From assembly GCA_025453555.1 (NCBI GenBank), contig JALOQC010000018.1:1-47659 (forward strand): a DNA stretch of 47,659 bases, read 5' to 3'. Below the pieces are notes generated by a model. That model searched no databases, was not told the origin of the DNA, and saw only the letters and a program-made list of their open reading frames with translations. Positions 30,535 to 38,270 of the stretch are shown here, piece after piece. Origin of the DNA: Myxococcota bacterium (GTDB taxonomy: Bacteria > Myxococcota_A > Polyangia > Polyangiales > Houyiibacteriaceae). The translations under genes were made by a program, and so were the position numbers. The stretch's first letter is position 1; each line of letters opens with the position of its first letter.

Positions 30535-32604
30535 ATGAGTCGAGGATCAGCCATCATCGCGATCATGATCGCGTTCGTCGGCGGCTTTGCCATCGGGCAA
30601 GTCACCGGCGGAGGAAGCGGCGACGACAACGAGGTCGCCGACGTCCGCGTCGAAGCGGACGGTGCCGGCGAACGCGTCGGTGCCGGAGCGCCCGCCGAGG
30701 GTGCGCCCGCACCGGGTGAGGTCGTGCGCTACCGCGTGCCCGTCACCGCCGACCAGCCGAGCAAGGGCCCCGAGGACGCGCTCGTCACCATCGTCGAGGT
30801 CTCGGAGTTCCAGTGCCCGTTCTGCGCCCGCGTCCTCCCGACGACGTCGCGCATCATGAACGAGTACCGCGGCCAGGTGCGCATCGTCTGGCGCAACAAC
30901 CCGCTCCCGTTCCACCCCGAGGCCGGCCCCGCCGCGAACCTCGCGATGGAGGCGTTCGAGCAGGGCGGCGCGGAGAAGTTCTGGCAGGTGCACGACATCC
31001 TGTTCGAGAACCAGCGCGCGCTCACGCGGGCCGACCTCGAGCGCTACGCGCAGCAGGCGGGCCTCGACATGGCGCAGGTCCGCGCGGCGCTCGACAACAA
31101 CGAGCACCAGGGGAAGATCACGGCGGATCAGCAGCTCGCGGCCAGCCTCGGCGCGCGTGGCACCCCGGCGTTCTTCATCAACGGCGTGCAGCTCATGGGC
31201 GCGCAGCCGTTCGAGGCCTTCAAGGAGGTCATCGACCGCGAGCTCGCGAACGCGCGCCGCTTGGTCCAGGCCGGCACGCCGGCGCGGAACGTCTACGCGG
31301 AGATCATCCGCAACGGCCGCACCTCGCCCGCGCCGGAGCCGAACCAGCCCGCCGCGCAGCCGCAGCAGCCGCAGCAGCAGCCGGATCCGAACGCGGTCTA
31401 CAAGATCGAGATCCAGCAGCCGGCGCCGCAGCGCGGTCCGGACGACGCGCTCGTCACGATCGTCGAGGTCAGCGACTACGAGTGCCCGTTCTGCAGCCGC
31501 GTCGAGCCCACGCTCGACCGTCTCCTCGAGGAGTACCCGCGCGACGTCCGCGTCGTGTGGATGAACAACCCGCTCCCCTTCCACCGCAACGCGGGCCCCG
31601 CGCACAACCTCGCGATGGAGGCCTTCGAGCAGGGTGGCAACGAGAAGTTCTGGCGTCTTCACGCGCTCCTCTTCGCGAATCAGCGCGAGCTGACGCGTGA
31701 GAACCTCGAGCGTTGGGCCGGCGAAGTCGGTTTGAACATGGCGCAGGTCCGCGCGGCGCTCGACAACAACGAGCACAACGCGGTCATCGAGCGTCAGCAG
31801 GGCGTCGCGCGCGGCGTCGGCGCGACCGGCACCCCGAGCTTCTTCATCAACGGCCGCAACCTCCGTGGCGCGCAGCCCTACGAGCGCTTCAAGGCGATGG
31901 TCGACGAGGAGCTCGCCAAGGCGCGCGCGCTCGTCGAGCGTGGCACCCCGCGGGGCCGCGTGTACGCGACGATCATCGCGGACGGCGCGACCACGCCGCA
32001 GTTCATCGCGGCGCCCGGCGGCGCGGCGCAGCCCGGCGCAGCGGCTCCGGCCCCGGCGCCCGAGCGCTACGAGATCGCGGTTCCCCGCAACGCCCCGACC
32101 AAGGGTGCGGCGCGTGGTGCCCGCGTGATCATCCAGGAGTTCTCGGACTTCCAGTGCCCCTTCTGCGGCCGCGTCAATCCGACGATCGCGCAGATTCTCC
32201 AGGAGTACGGCAACCAGGTTCAGATCGTGTGGCGCAACTACCCGCTGCCGTTCCACCAGCAGGCGCACCTCGCGGCGCAGGCGTCTCTCGAGGCCTTCCG
32301 TCAGGGCGGCAACGAGAAGTTCTGGGCCTACCACGACCTCCTCTTCGAGAACCAGCGCGACATGGAGCGCCCGGCGCTCGAGCGTCACGCGGAGGCCCTC
32401 GGCCTGAACATGGCGCAGTTCCGCCAGGCCCTCGACACCGAGCGTCACAAGGCGTCGGTCGACGCGGACATGGAAGCGGTCCGCGCGGCGGGCGCGCAGA
32501 TCGGTACGCCGAGCTTCTTCATCAACGGACGACTCCTCCAGGGCGCGCAGCCCTTCGAGGCGTTCAAGCGCGAGATCGACGCGGCCCTCGCGGCGGCGCG
32601 CTGA
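30535..32604 (+). CDS. Membrane-anchored triple DsbA-like thioredoxin-fold protein
   Basis: The 689-residue product has an N-terminal membrane anchor (AIIAIMIAFVGGFAIGQ), a flexible Gly/Glu/Ala linker, and three consecutive DsbA-like domains. Each has the active site CPFC: EFQCPFCARV (C93-C96), DYECPFCSRV (C317-C320) and DFQCPFCGRV (C541-C544). Each has the block R(N/Y)(N/P)LPFH, the helical insert, and the cis-Pro motif GTP(A/S)FFING. Domains 1 and 2 are the most alike, and linkers rich in Pro/Gln/Ala separate them. DsbA proteins oxidise or isomerise disulphides in the periplasm. CPFC is seen in DsbA-like proteins of many bacteria. The fusion of three is unusual. The Cys-rich secreted proteins in this window are plausible clients. 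Confidence 0.85.
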   Translation: MSRGSAIIAIMIAFVGGFAIGQVTGGGSGDDNEVADVRVEADGAGERVGAGAPAEGAPAPGEVVRYRVPVTADQPSKGPEDALVTIVEVSEFQCPFCARVLPTTSRIMNEYRGQVRIVWRNNPLPFHPEAGPAANLAMEAFEQGGAEKFWQVHDILFENQRALTRADLERYAQQAGLDMAQVRAALDNNEHQGKITADQQLAASLGARGTPAFFINGVQLMGAQPFEAFKEVIDRELANARRLVQAGTPARNVYAEIIRNGRTSPAPEPNQPAAQPQQPQQQPDPNAVYKIEIQQPAPQRGPDDALVTIVEVSDYECPFCSRVEPTLDRLLEEYPRDVRVVWMNNPLPFHRNAGPAHNLAMEAFEQGGNEKFWRLHALLFANQRELTRENLERWAGEVGLNMAQVRAALDNNEHNAVIERQQGVARGVGATGTPSFFINGRNLRGAQPYERFKAMVDEELAKARALVERGTPRGRVYATIIADGATTPQFIAAPGGAAQPGAAAPAPAPERYEIAVPRNAPTKGAARGARVIIQEFSDFQCPFCGRVNPTIAQILQEYGNQVQIVWRNYPLPFHQQAHLAAQASLEAFRQGGNEKFWAYHDLLFENQRDMERPALERHAEALGLNMAQFRQALDTERHKASVDADMEAVRAAGAQIGTPSFFINGRLLQGAQPFEAFKREIDAALAAAR

Positions 32605-32616
32605 TCGAAGCGAGCT

Positions 32617-32831
32617 CCGCAAGCCGCCCTACTGGACGGCGCGCAGCGAGCGACAGCGGTTCGAAGTGGAACCGTGCGAGGCGAAGCGGACGCAGTCCGA
32701 GGAGCTGCACGGTTCCACGAGACTATCGGCGCCACGCGCAAGCGTGGAGCCGATGGACGTAGGCTCGCGGGAGGGGGCCCCATCGGGGCTTCACACCCCG
32801 TGGGGGAGGGGCTGGCGACAGCCCCTCGAAA
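32617..32831 (+). repeat. 3'-end structured element, long copy
   Basis: The first part (32617-32651) and last part (about 32787-32827) match 7424-7458 and 7470-7505, but here they are separated by about 135 bp that include the element shared with 35589-35626. The last part ends in a perfect hairpin GAGGGGCTG-GCGA-CAGCCCCTC. It begins 12 bp after the stop of the triple-DsbA gene. Confidence 0.75.
32661..32698 (+). repeat. Dispersed 38-bp element, copy 1
   Basis: This stretch, with core 32673-32698, matches 35589-35626 with four differences (one in the 26-bp core). Its first 18 bases also match 19052-19069 with two differences. It lies inside the arm and loop of the 12-bp stem of the composite intergenic structure. 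Confidence 0.75.
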
Positions 32832-32867
32832 AAGCAGAGCGACGCGGCTTCGGTCGTGACGCGTGAC

Positions 32868-32893
32868 GAAGGGTCGGCCTCCGGGTCGGCCCT
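32868..32893 (+). terminator. Intrinsic terminator
   Basis: AAGGGTCGGCC pairs with GGTCGGCCCTT around the loop TCCG with two G-T pairs, and is followed by TT then C. It stands before the GST-like gene and would end transcripts from the triple-DsbA gene. Confidence 0.7.
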
Positions 32894-32964
32894 TTTCACT
32901 TCCGTCGCGCGCTTCTCCATCGCGTCCGATTGACGCGGGCAGCGTGACTCGAAAGATGCGCGGC

Positions 32965-33681
32965 ATGACGAACACGACGCTCCTCGGGCTCGCGTACTCA
33001 CCGTGGACGCAGCGCGCGCGCTGGGCTCTCGATCACCACCGGGTGCCGTACCGGCTCGAGCCCTACGTGCCGCTCCTCGGCGAGCTCGGGCTGCGCCGTC
33101 GGGTTGGGCGTTGGAGCGGGCGCGTGAGCGTGCCCGTGCTCTTCACCGACGATCGGACGATCGAGGACAGCGTGGCGATCGCGCGCTTCGCGGAGACGGA
33201 AGGTTCGGGGACGTCGCTCTTTTCGGACGACGACGCGATCGCGCACTGGGTCTCGATCGCGGATCGAGGGCTCTCCGCCGGACGCGCGCGTGCGGCCGAT
33301 GCGACGTCCGCCGATCCGGAAGCGCAGAAGGAAGCGGTCGCGTTCCTCGCGCCGCCGCCGCTGCGGGGCGCGCTGCGGCCGGTCGCGCTGTTCGGGGCGT
33401 GGCAGCTCAAACGAAAGTACGGTGCGCCTCCCGCGGCGGAGCTCGAGCACACGCTCGAAGCGTTGCGCGAAGGGCTCGGAGGTCGCGCGCACTTGATCGG
33501 CGACGCGCTCAGTTTCGCGGACGTCGCGATGGCGGGCGTGCTGGAGTTCGTCGCGCCGGGCGCGCACGTGCGGCGTGGGGAAGCGGAGAAGCGGGTGTGG
33601 GGCGACGCGCGCCTCGCGAGCCGCTTCGCCGATCTGGTGTCGTGGCGCGACGCGTTGGTGCGCGAGCACTGGAAGCGCTGA
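32965..33681 (+). CDS. Glutathione S-transferase-like protein
   Basis: The 238-residue product begins with the thioredoxin-like half of a GST: TLLGLAYSPWTQRARWALDH, where Ser-Pro-Trp-Thr-Gln lies at the usual active-site turn, then VSVPVLFTDDRTIEDSVAIA, the cis-Pro region and the Asp-Ser pair that binds the gamma-glutamyl group. The helical C-terminal half follows (LEHTLEALREGLGG and LIGDALSFADVAMAGVLEF, with the conserved Asp of the family). This matches cytosolic GST-like proteins. The ATG at 32965 is chosen over an earlier start at 32863 because the earlier codons lie in the terminator. The substrate is unknown. A VanZ-like gene follows. Confidence 0.75.
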   Translation: MTNTTLLGLAYSPWTQRARWALDHHRVPYRLEPYVPLLGELGLRRRVGRWSGRVSVPVLFTDDRTIEDSVAIARFAETEGSGTSLFSDDDAIAHWVSIADRGLSAGRARAADATSADPEAQKEAVAFLAPPPLRGALRPVALFGAWQLKRKYGAPPAAELEHTLEALREGLGGRAHLIGDALSFADVAMAGVLEFVAPGAHVRRGEAEKRVWGDARLASRFADLVSWRDALVREHWKR

Positions 33682-33757
33682 CGTCCGCCGTCGAGCTGCG
33701 CAGCGCGACTCGTTTCCTTCGGGAACAAGCGTGGGCCGGACGTGCGTTTCGAGCCGC

Positions 33758-34153
33758 GTGCGCACCTTCGCCCTGATCGTCTCGCTCGCGATTGCCACCA
33801 TCGTCGTGCTCGCGAACACCGGAAACCTCGGGCCGATCCTGCACGTGGTCGCGCAGGTCCCCTACGGCGACAAGCTCGCGCACTTCGTGCTGATGGGTTT
33901 GTTCGCGTTCGCGATCTCGCTCGCGCTCGGGCGTCGCGAGAGCGGTCGATCGCCCGAACGCGCAGCGCGCCTCGGCGGTCTCGGAGTGTTCGCGGTGGTC
34001 TTCGTCGAGGAGCTCTCGCAGCGCTTCGTCGCGACCCGCACGTTCGACCTCCTCGATCTCGGGGCCGATGCGTTCGGCATCGCGCTCGGCGCGTACCTCG
34101 CATACCGCGTCCTGCAGCGAGGTGTGTCGTCGGTGAGCGCCGCGCTGGTGTGA
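33758..34153 (+). CDS. VanZ-like membrane protein
   Basis: The 131-residue product has about four membrane segments, beginning RTFALIVSLAIATIVVLA. It shows the conserved VanZ pattern PYGDKLAHFVLMGLFAFAI, then the acidic block EELSQRFVATRTFDLLDLGA. VanZ proteins are small membrane proteins linked to glycopeptide tolerance in Gram-positive bacteria, but in most genomes the role is unknown. The start is probably the GTG at 33758; a GTG at 33731 would add nine residues. It follows the GST-like gene by about 75 bp and converges with the M23 peptidase gene. Confidence 0.65.
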   Translation: MRTFALIVSLAIATIVVLANTGNLGPILHVVAQVPYGDKLAHFVLMGLFAFAISLALGRRESGRSPERAARLGGLGVFAVVFVEELSQRFVATRTFDLLDLGADAFGIALGAYLAYRVLQRGVSSVSAALV

Positions 34154-34253
34154 GCGCGAGCGCGCACGAGCTCCGGACACGCGTTTCGGCGTGCGTGCGC
34201 GTCCACGTCGACCCGACGCGCGACGCGACCTGCCGTCCACGCGTGCGCTTCGA

Positions 34254-35534
34254 TCAGCGGCGGCGACGCGGCGGCGCGGCGGCTTCCGGGTTGCGGCCGA
34301 GGAGGGGGCCCGCGAGGTGCTCGCTCGGATCCATCAGACCGTCCGGGCCGTGGAGCTCGAGGTGCAGGTGGGGCGCGGAGCTGATCATGCCGGTGCGACC
34401 GACGGTGCCGATGCGCTCGCCGCGACGCACCTCTTGCCCCCAGCGCACCTCGACGTCCTCGAGGTGCATGTAGCAGGAGCGCAGCCAGGGCGCGGCGCCT
34501 TCGCCCGTCGGTCGATGCAGGATGCACACGTATCGCCCGCCGTTGCCGAGCGATTGTCGCGGCACCTGTTCGATCTGCTCGGGCGTCATGTTCTCGTTGC
34601 TGCGTGAGCCGGGCAGGTCGACGCCCGCGAAGTTCACGCGACCGTCCGCGATCGCGCGCACCGGCTCTCCGAGCACGCTCTCGACGTCGATGCCGCGGTG
34701 CGAGCGACGACCGCCTTCGCGCTCCGCGCCGAGCCAGCTGCTGATCACGCGCGGCTGTCCGTCGAGCGGCGATCCGATCTCGAGGCCGAGGCGACGCAGC
34801 GGGGCCGGCTCGCGGAGCGCGCCGTAGTACTGAAGCAGCCGGCGACGATCGAGCAGGATGCGATCCTCCGCGCGGTCGCTGAGCACGCGGTCGCCGTACA
34901 CGAAGTGCGAGACGTAATGTCGGTGCGGGTGCTGCTCGAACGCGCCCTGCAGGCTCTCGTGTTGATCGCGCCAGCCCTTGAGGAACGCGGCGGCGAAGTA
35001 GAGGTTCTCCTCCGGACGCTTGAGGCGCACGTCGTTGAAGGGGAACCGATCGACCGCGATCGAGCGCTGCGCCCAGCGCGAGCCGTCCTTCACCCAGTAG
35101 CGGTAGCGACCGCCGCGCACGTCCTCCCAATACATGCGCGAGGGGATGAGCGTGACGCCGACGCCGCCGAGCTCTTCCGCGTCCGGTTGGCAGCGACCCA
35201 TGCGGTGCACGAGCGCGCCGAGCAGAAAGGGATCTTCGCCGTGCTCGCGCGCGGCGGAGAGGATGTACTCGGTCCACGTCGCGGGCCGTTCGGGCGGCAT
35301 CCAGCCGCAGAGCTCGCGCAGCGCGCGCGCGAAACGTTCCGGATCGACCTCGCGTGGCGCGCTCGGCTCGGCGGGCCAGTCCTCGGGCGTGATCAGCGTG
35401 GCCGCGCGGTGGTTCGTCTGGATGTCGGGGCGACGACGGCGGCGCCACGGCGGCGCGTCGGCCACCACGTCGATCGCGAGGCCGAGCAAGAGCACGGCGA
35501 CGGCGGCGCGAACGAGCGCGGTGGGGCGGACCAT
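34254..35534 (-). CDS. M23 family peptidase with an N-terminal lysozyme-like-length region
   Basis: The 426-residue product has a signal or anchor segment (AAVAVLLLGLAIDVVADAP) and a large helical region (residues 60-250) that includes YILSAAREHGEDPFLLGALV, similar in outline to a lytic-transglycosylase-like fold. A C-terminal LytM/M23 domain follows: SHRGIDVES (His and Asp ligands), GRVNFAGV, YMHLEDVEVRWGQEVRRG, TGMISSAPHLHLEL (final His of HxH). It probably cuts peptidoglycan cross-bridges in the envelope. The zinc-ligand set is complete, so it should be active, not a degenerate LytM regulator. It is alone on its strand between convergent and divergent neighbours. Confidence 0.8.
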   Translation of the reverse strand: MVRPTALVRAAVAVLLLGLAIDVVADAPPWRRRRRPDIQTNHRAATLITPEDWPAEPSAPREVDPERFARALRELCGWMPPERPATWTEYILSAAREHGEDPFLLGALVHRMGRCQPDAEELGGVGVTLIPSRMYWEDVRGGRYRYWVKDGSRWAQRSIAVDRFPFNDVRLKRPEENLYFAAAFLKGWRDQHESLQGAFEQHPHRHYVSHFVYGDRVLSDRAEDRILLDRRRLLQYYGALREPAPLRRLGLEIGSPLDGQPRVISSWLGAEREGGRRSHRGIDVESVLGEPVRAIADGRVNFAGVDLPGSRSNENMTPEQIEQVPRQSLGNGGRYVCILHRPTGEGAAPWLRSCYMHLEDVEVRWGQEVRRGERIGTVGRTGMISSAPHLHLELHGPDGLMDPSEHLAGPLLGRNPEAAAPPRRRR

Positions 35535-35769
35535 GCGGCGACGGTACCGGCCCGATCGGATCGGTCAAGAACTCCGCCGAGCCCCGCGTCGAAGAAGAAT
35601 CGTGCGAGGCGAGGCGGACGCAGTCCACGAAGCGTCGCGAATCCGCCAAACCGTCGGGCCGTGAGCGCGGGGCCGACGAAGTTCGCGTGTCGTCGGCCAA
35701 CGTCCCCGTTCGTGAAGAAGTCCGCGTGTCGCTGGCCAAAGCCACGCGTCGACCGTAGGAAGCGTCGCC
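35535..35769. other. Divergent intergenic region with dispersed element, hairpin and direct repeats
   Basis: The second copy of the 38-bp element lies at 35589-35626. A perfect 9-bp stem GGCCGACGA/TCGTCGGCC is at 35671-35698. Two 23-bp direct repeats, 20/23 identical, lie at 35678-35700 and 35717-35739. These may be binding sites for the promoter of the gene at 35770. Confidence 0.5.
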
Positions 35770-36744
35770 GTGGACAGCGTCACGCAGATCCTCCTCGGGG
35801 CCGCCGTCGCAGACGCTGGCTTCCGAAAGACCCTCGGCGGACGCGCCACGATCTACGGAGGCTTCTGTGGCCTCGTGCCCGACCTCGACATGGTCGCGGC
35901 GCTCGTCGATCCCTGGGCCGACCTCGTGCATCACCGCGCGTGGAGCCACGCGATCCCGATCCAGCTCGCGTGCGCGCCGCTCTTCGGTTGGCTCGGACAC
36001 CGCTTCGGCAAACGCGTGGGCACGGTGTGGCAGTGGACGCACCTGGCCGCGTGGTCGCTCGTCACGCACTCGATCCTCGATCTCTTCACGACGTACGGCA
36101 CGCAGGTCGCGCTGCCCTTCACGAACGCGCGCTACGCGTGGGACGGCGCGTCGATCGTCGACCTCGTGTACTCGGTGCCGCTCCTCGTCGCGTTGATCGC
36201 GAGCTGGAGGCGCGCGCGCCCGAAGCTGATGTGGGGCGCGCTCGCCTTCACGACCGCGTACCTGCTCTTCGGCACGTGGTCGATGACGCGCGCGCGCGAC
36301 CGTGGCGTGGAGGCCATGCGCGCGGAGGGGTTTGCGCCCGAGCACGTGCGCGCGTTGCCCGCGCTGCTCACCAACCAGCTCTTCCGCGTGGTCGGCAAAC
36401 GCGGCGACGAGTACCGCATCGTCTACGTCTCGCTGCTGCACGACGCGCCGCTCGAGGTCACGTCGCTGCGTTCGGACTCCGACGACGAGGTGCGCCGCGT
36501 GCGCGCGACCGAGCGCGGCGAGATCTTCGAGTGGTTCGCGGACGGACTCGTGCTGGCGGAGCGCGACGAGGAGGGCGTGACGCTCACGGATCTGCGCTTC
36601 GGCACGCCAGCCTCGCCGACCTCGAAGCTCTTCGCGGTGCGCAGCGAGGACGGTGGCGCGCTCGAACGATTGCCGCGGCCGGAGATCGACACGCTGCGCG
36701 AGCGCCGCGCGTTGTGGGACGCGCTCTTCGGGAGCATGCGCTGA
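35770..36744 (+). CDS. YdjM-type membrane-associated metal-dependent hydrolase-like protein
   Basis: The 324-residue product has the PF04307-type start DSVTQILLGAAVADAGF and GGFCGLVPDLDMVAAL, then HHRAWSHAIPIQLA (His-rich motif of the family) and WSLVTHSILDLFTTYGTQVA, the second conserved His/Asp block. The first half holds four to five membrane helices and the C-terminal 150 residues are soluble. Related E. coli YdjM is SOS-controlled. It is thought to be a membrane-bound hydrolase, but no activity is proven. It starts with GTG at 35770. It converges with the MATE gene. Confidence 0.75.
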   Translation: MDSVTQILLGAAVADAGFRKTLGGRATIYGGFCGLVPDLDMVAALVDPWADLVHHRAWSHAIPIQLACAPLFGWLGHRFGKRVGTVWQWTHLAAWSLVTHSILDLFTTYGTQVALPFTNARYAWDGASIVDLVYSVPLLVALIASWRRARPKLMWGALAFTTAYLLFGTWSMTRARDRGVEAMRAEGFAPEHVRALPALLTNQLFRVVGKRGDEYRIVYVSLLHDAPLEVTSLRSDSDDEVRRVRATERGEIFEWFADGLVLAERDEEGVTLTDLRFGTPASPTSKLFAVRSEDGGALERLPRPEIDTLRERRALWDALFGSMR

Positions 36745-36789
36745 GCGACCGGCGACGCCGCGGAGAACGCCGAGTCGACGAATCGGCCA

Positions 36790-38142
36790 TCAAACGCGGG
36801 CGATCGCGCGCGCGGAGAGCTTCCAGAAGCGCCACGCGAGCAGCACGCCGACGCTCGTGAGGCCGGCGGAGAGGCCCCACCAGAAGCCGAGCGCGCCGAG
36901 GTCGAAGGCGAACGCGAGCGCGAGGCCGAGCGGCAGGCCGACGAGGTAGTGGCCGGCGAGGTTCGCGAACATGGTGGTGCGGGTGTCGCCCGCGCCGCGC
37001 AGGGCGCCGGCCGCGATCGCCTGCACTCCGTCGCCGAGCTGGAACGCGGACGCGACGTAGAGCAGCGGAACCGCGGCCGCGATCACACCCGCTTCGTCGG
37101 TGAGGATGCCCGCGAGCTCGGCCGGCACGACGAAGAACGCCGCCGCCGCGACGACGCTGAAGGCGACGCCGGAGCCGATCGCGAGCATGCCCGCGCGCCG
37201 CGTCGCGACCACGTCCGCGCGACCGATCGCGAGGCCCACGCGGACGGAGGCCGCGGCGCCGAGGGCGAGCGCGACCTGGAACGTGAGGCTCGCGAGCTGG
37301 AGCGCGACGTTGTGCGCGGCGAGCGCGCGGCTGCCGATGTAGCCGATGAGCACGGTGGCGAGCGTGAAGGCGCCGACCTCCGCGAAGAGCTGCATCGCGA
37401 GCGGGAACCCCACGCGGGCCGCGCGCGAGAGCACCGCGCGGTCGAGGCGTCGCTCGTTCGGCTCCGGCGCGCCGTGCTCCGCGAGCAACTGCCGCACCGC
37501 GAGGAGCTCGACGATCATCATCGCGAAGGTCGCCACGCTCGCGGCGATGCCGGCGCCGAGCGCGCCCCAGCCGAGCGTGATCACGGCAACGTGGGTGAGC
37601 GGCACGTTGATCACGTTGGCGACCACGGCGGCGACCAGCAGCGGGCGCGTGCGGTCGTGCGCTTGCAGGTAGGTGCGCAGCGCGGCGCCGATCAGGAACG
37701 GAAAGATCGAGGGCACGCGCGCGAGCAGGTAGTCGCGCGTGAGCACCGCGGTCGCGTCGTCGAGCCCGACGTAGGGCAGCACGAGCGCGATCACGGTCTG
37801 GACCGTCGCGAGCGGGATGCCCGCGACGATCGCCATCCACACCGCCTGCCAGACCAGCGAGCGCGCGCGCCGCTCGCCCGCGCCGACGGCCTGCGCGACC
37901 AAGGGATCGAAGCCGAGGACGAGCCCGAGCCCGATCACCGTGACGCCGAAGAAGAGCGTCATGCCGAGCCCGACCGCGGCCTGCGTCGCCTCGCTCACGC
38001 GCCCGGCGTACGCGGTGCCGACGGCGCCCACGCCGCTGTTGGCGAGCTGCAAGATCGCGAGCGGCGTCGCGAGCGCGAAGAGCGCGCGCAGCTCCTGGCG
38101 GACGGCGCCGGATCGGTTGCCGGATTGGACCTCGGCCTGCAT
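36790..38142 (-). CDS. MATE family efflux transporter
   Basis: The 450-residue product has 12 membrane segments arranged as two similar halves, beginning LFALATPLAILQLANSGVGA with the family pattern AVGLGMTLFFGVTVIGLGL and PLVAQAVGAGERRARSLVWQ. The second half repeats it with ALAAHNVALQLASLTFQVAL and AIGRADVVATRRAG. MATE proteins export cationic drugs or metabolites using H+ or Na+ gradients. The start at 38142 is chosen over the longer ORF because the extra residues are not hydrophobic and overlap the promoter. It is divergent from lon, with a 12-bp palindrome in the gap. Confidence 0.85.
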   Translation of the reverse strand: MQAEVQSGNRSGAVRQELRALFALATPLAILQLANSGVGAVGTAYAGRVSEATQAAVGLGMTLFFGVTVIGLGLVLGFDPLVAQAVGAGERRARSLVWQAVWMAIVAGIPLATVQTVIALVLPYVGLDDATAVLTRDYLLARVPSIFPFLIGAALRTYLQAHDRTRPLLVAAVVANVINVPLTHVAVITLGWGALGAGIAASVATFAMMIVELLAVRQLLAEHGAPEPNERRLDRAVLSRAARVGFPLAMQLFAEVGAFTLATVLIGYIGSRALAAHNVALQLASLTFQVALALGAAASVRVGLAIGRADVVATRRAGMLAIGSGVAFSVVAAAAFFVVPAELAGILTDEAGVIAAAVPLLYVASAFQLGDGVQAIAAGALRGAGDTRTTMFANLAGHYLVGLPLGLALAFAFDLGALGFWWGLSAGLTSVGVLLAWRFWKLSARAIARV

Positions 38143-38199
38143 GGGCGGCGGACCTTGGGCACGGGTTTCGTGAAGCGCCAGCGTGATCACGCGGCTCGG

Positions 38200-38211
38200 C
38201 GGTTCGAACCG
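38200..38211. promoter_or_regulatory. 12-bp palindrome between MATE and lon
   Basis: CGGTTCGAACCG is a perfect inverted repeat in the 128-bp gap between the divergent MATE gene (start 38142) and lon (start 38271). It could be an operator for either. Confidence 0.4.
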
Positions 38212-38270
38212 ACCTTTCCCCACGCGGTGGATGTCCGATCGCCCGCAGATCACGTACGCTGAGGACGTTC

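Larger units (their letters stand above)
32605..32964. other. Intergenic, 360 bp, with structured elements and a terminator
   Basis: There is no gene here. The region holds the 3' element (first part at 32617-32651), an inverted pair with a 12-bp stem (32666-32677 and 32707-32718) enclosing a smaller hairpin, a GCAA-capped hairpin (32728-32751), a GCGA-capped 9-bp hairpin (32806-32827) and an intrinsic terminator (32868-32893). It looks like a composite of mobile palindromic elements, or a small structured RNA. Confidence 0.6.

Noticed and set aside
38196-38215. tRNA T-loop-like GGTTCGAACC
   Set aside because: No acceptor, D or anticodon stem surrounds it; it is a simple palindrome between divergent genes.
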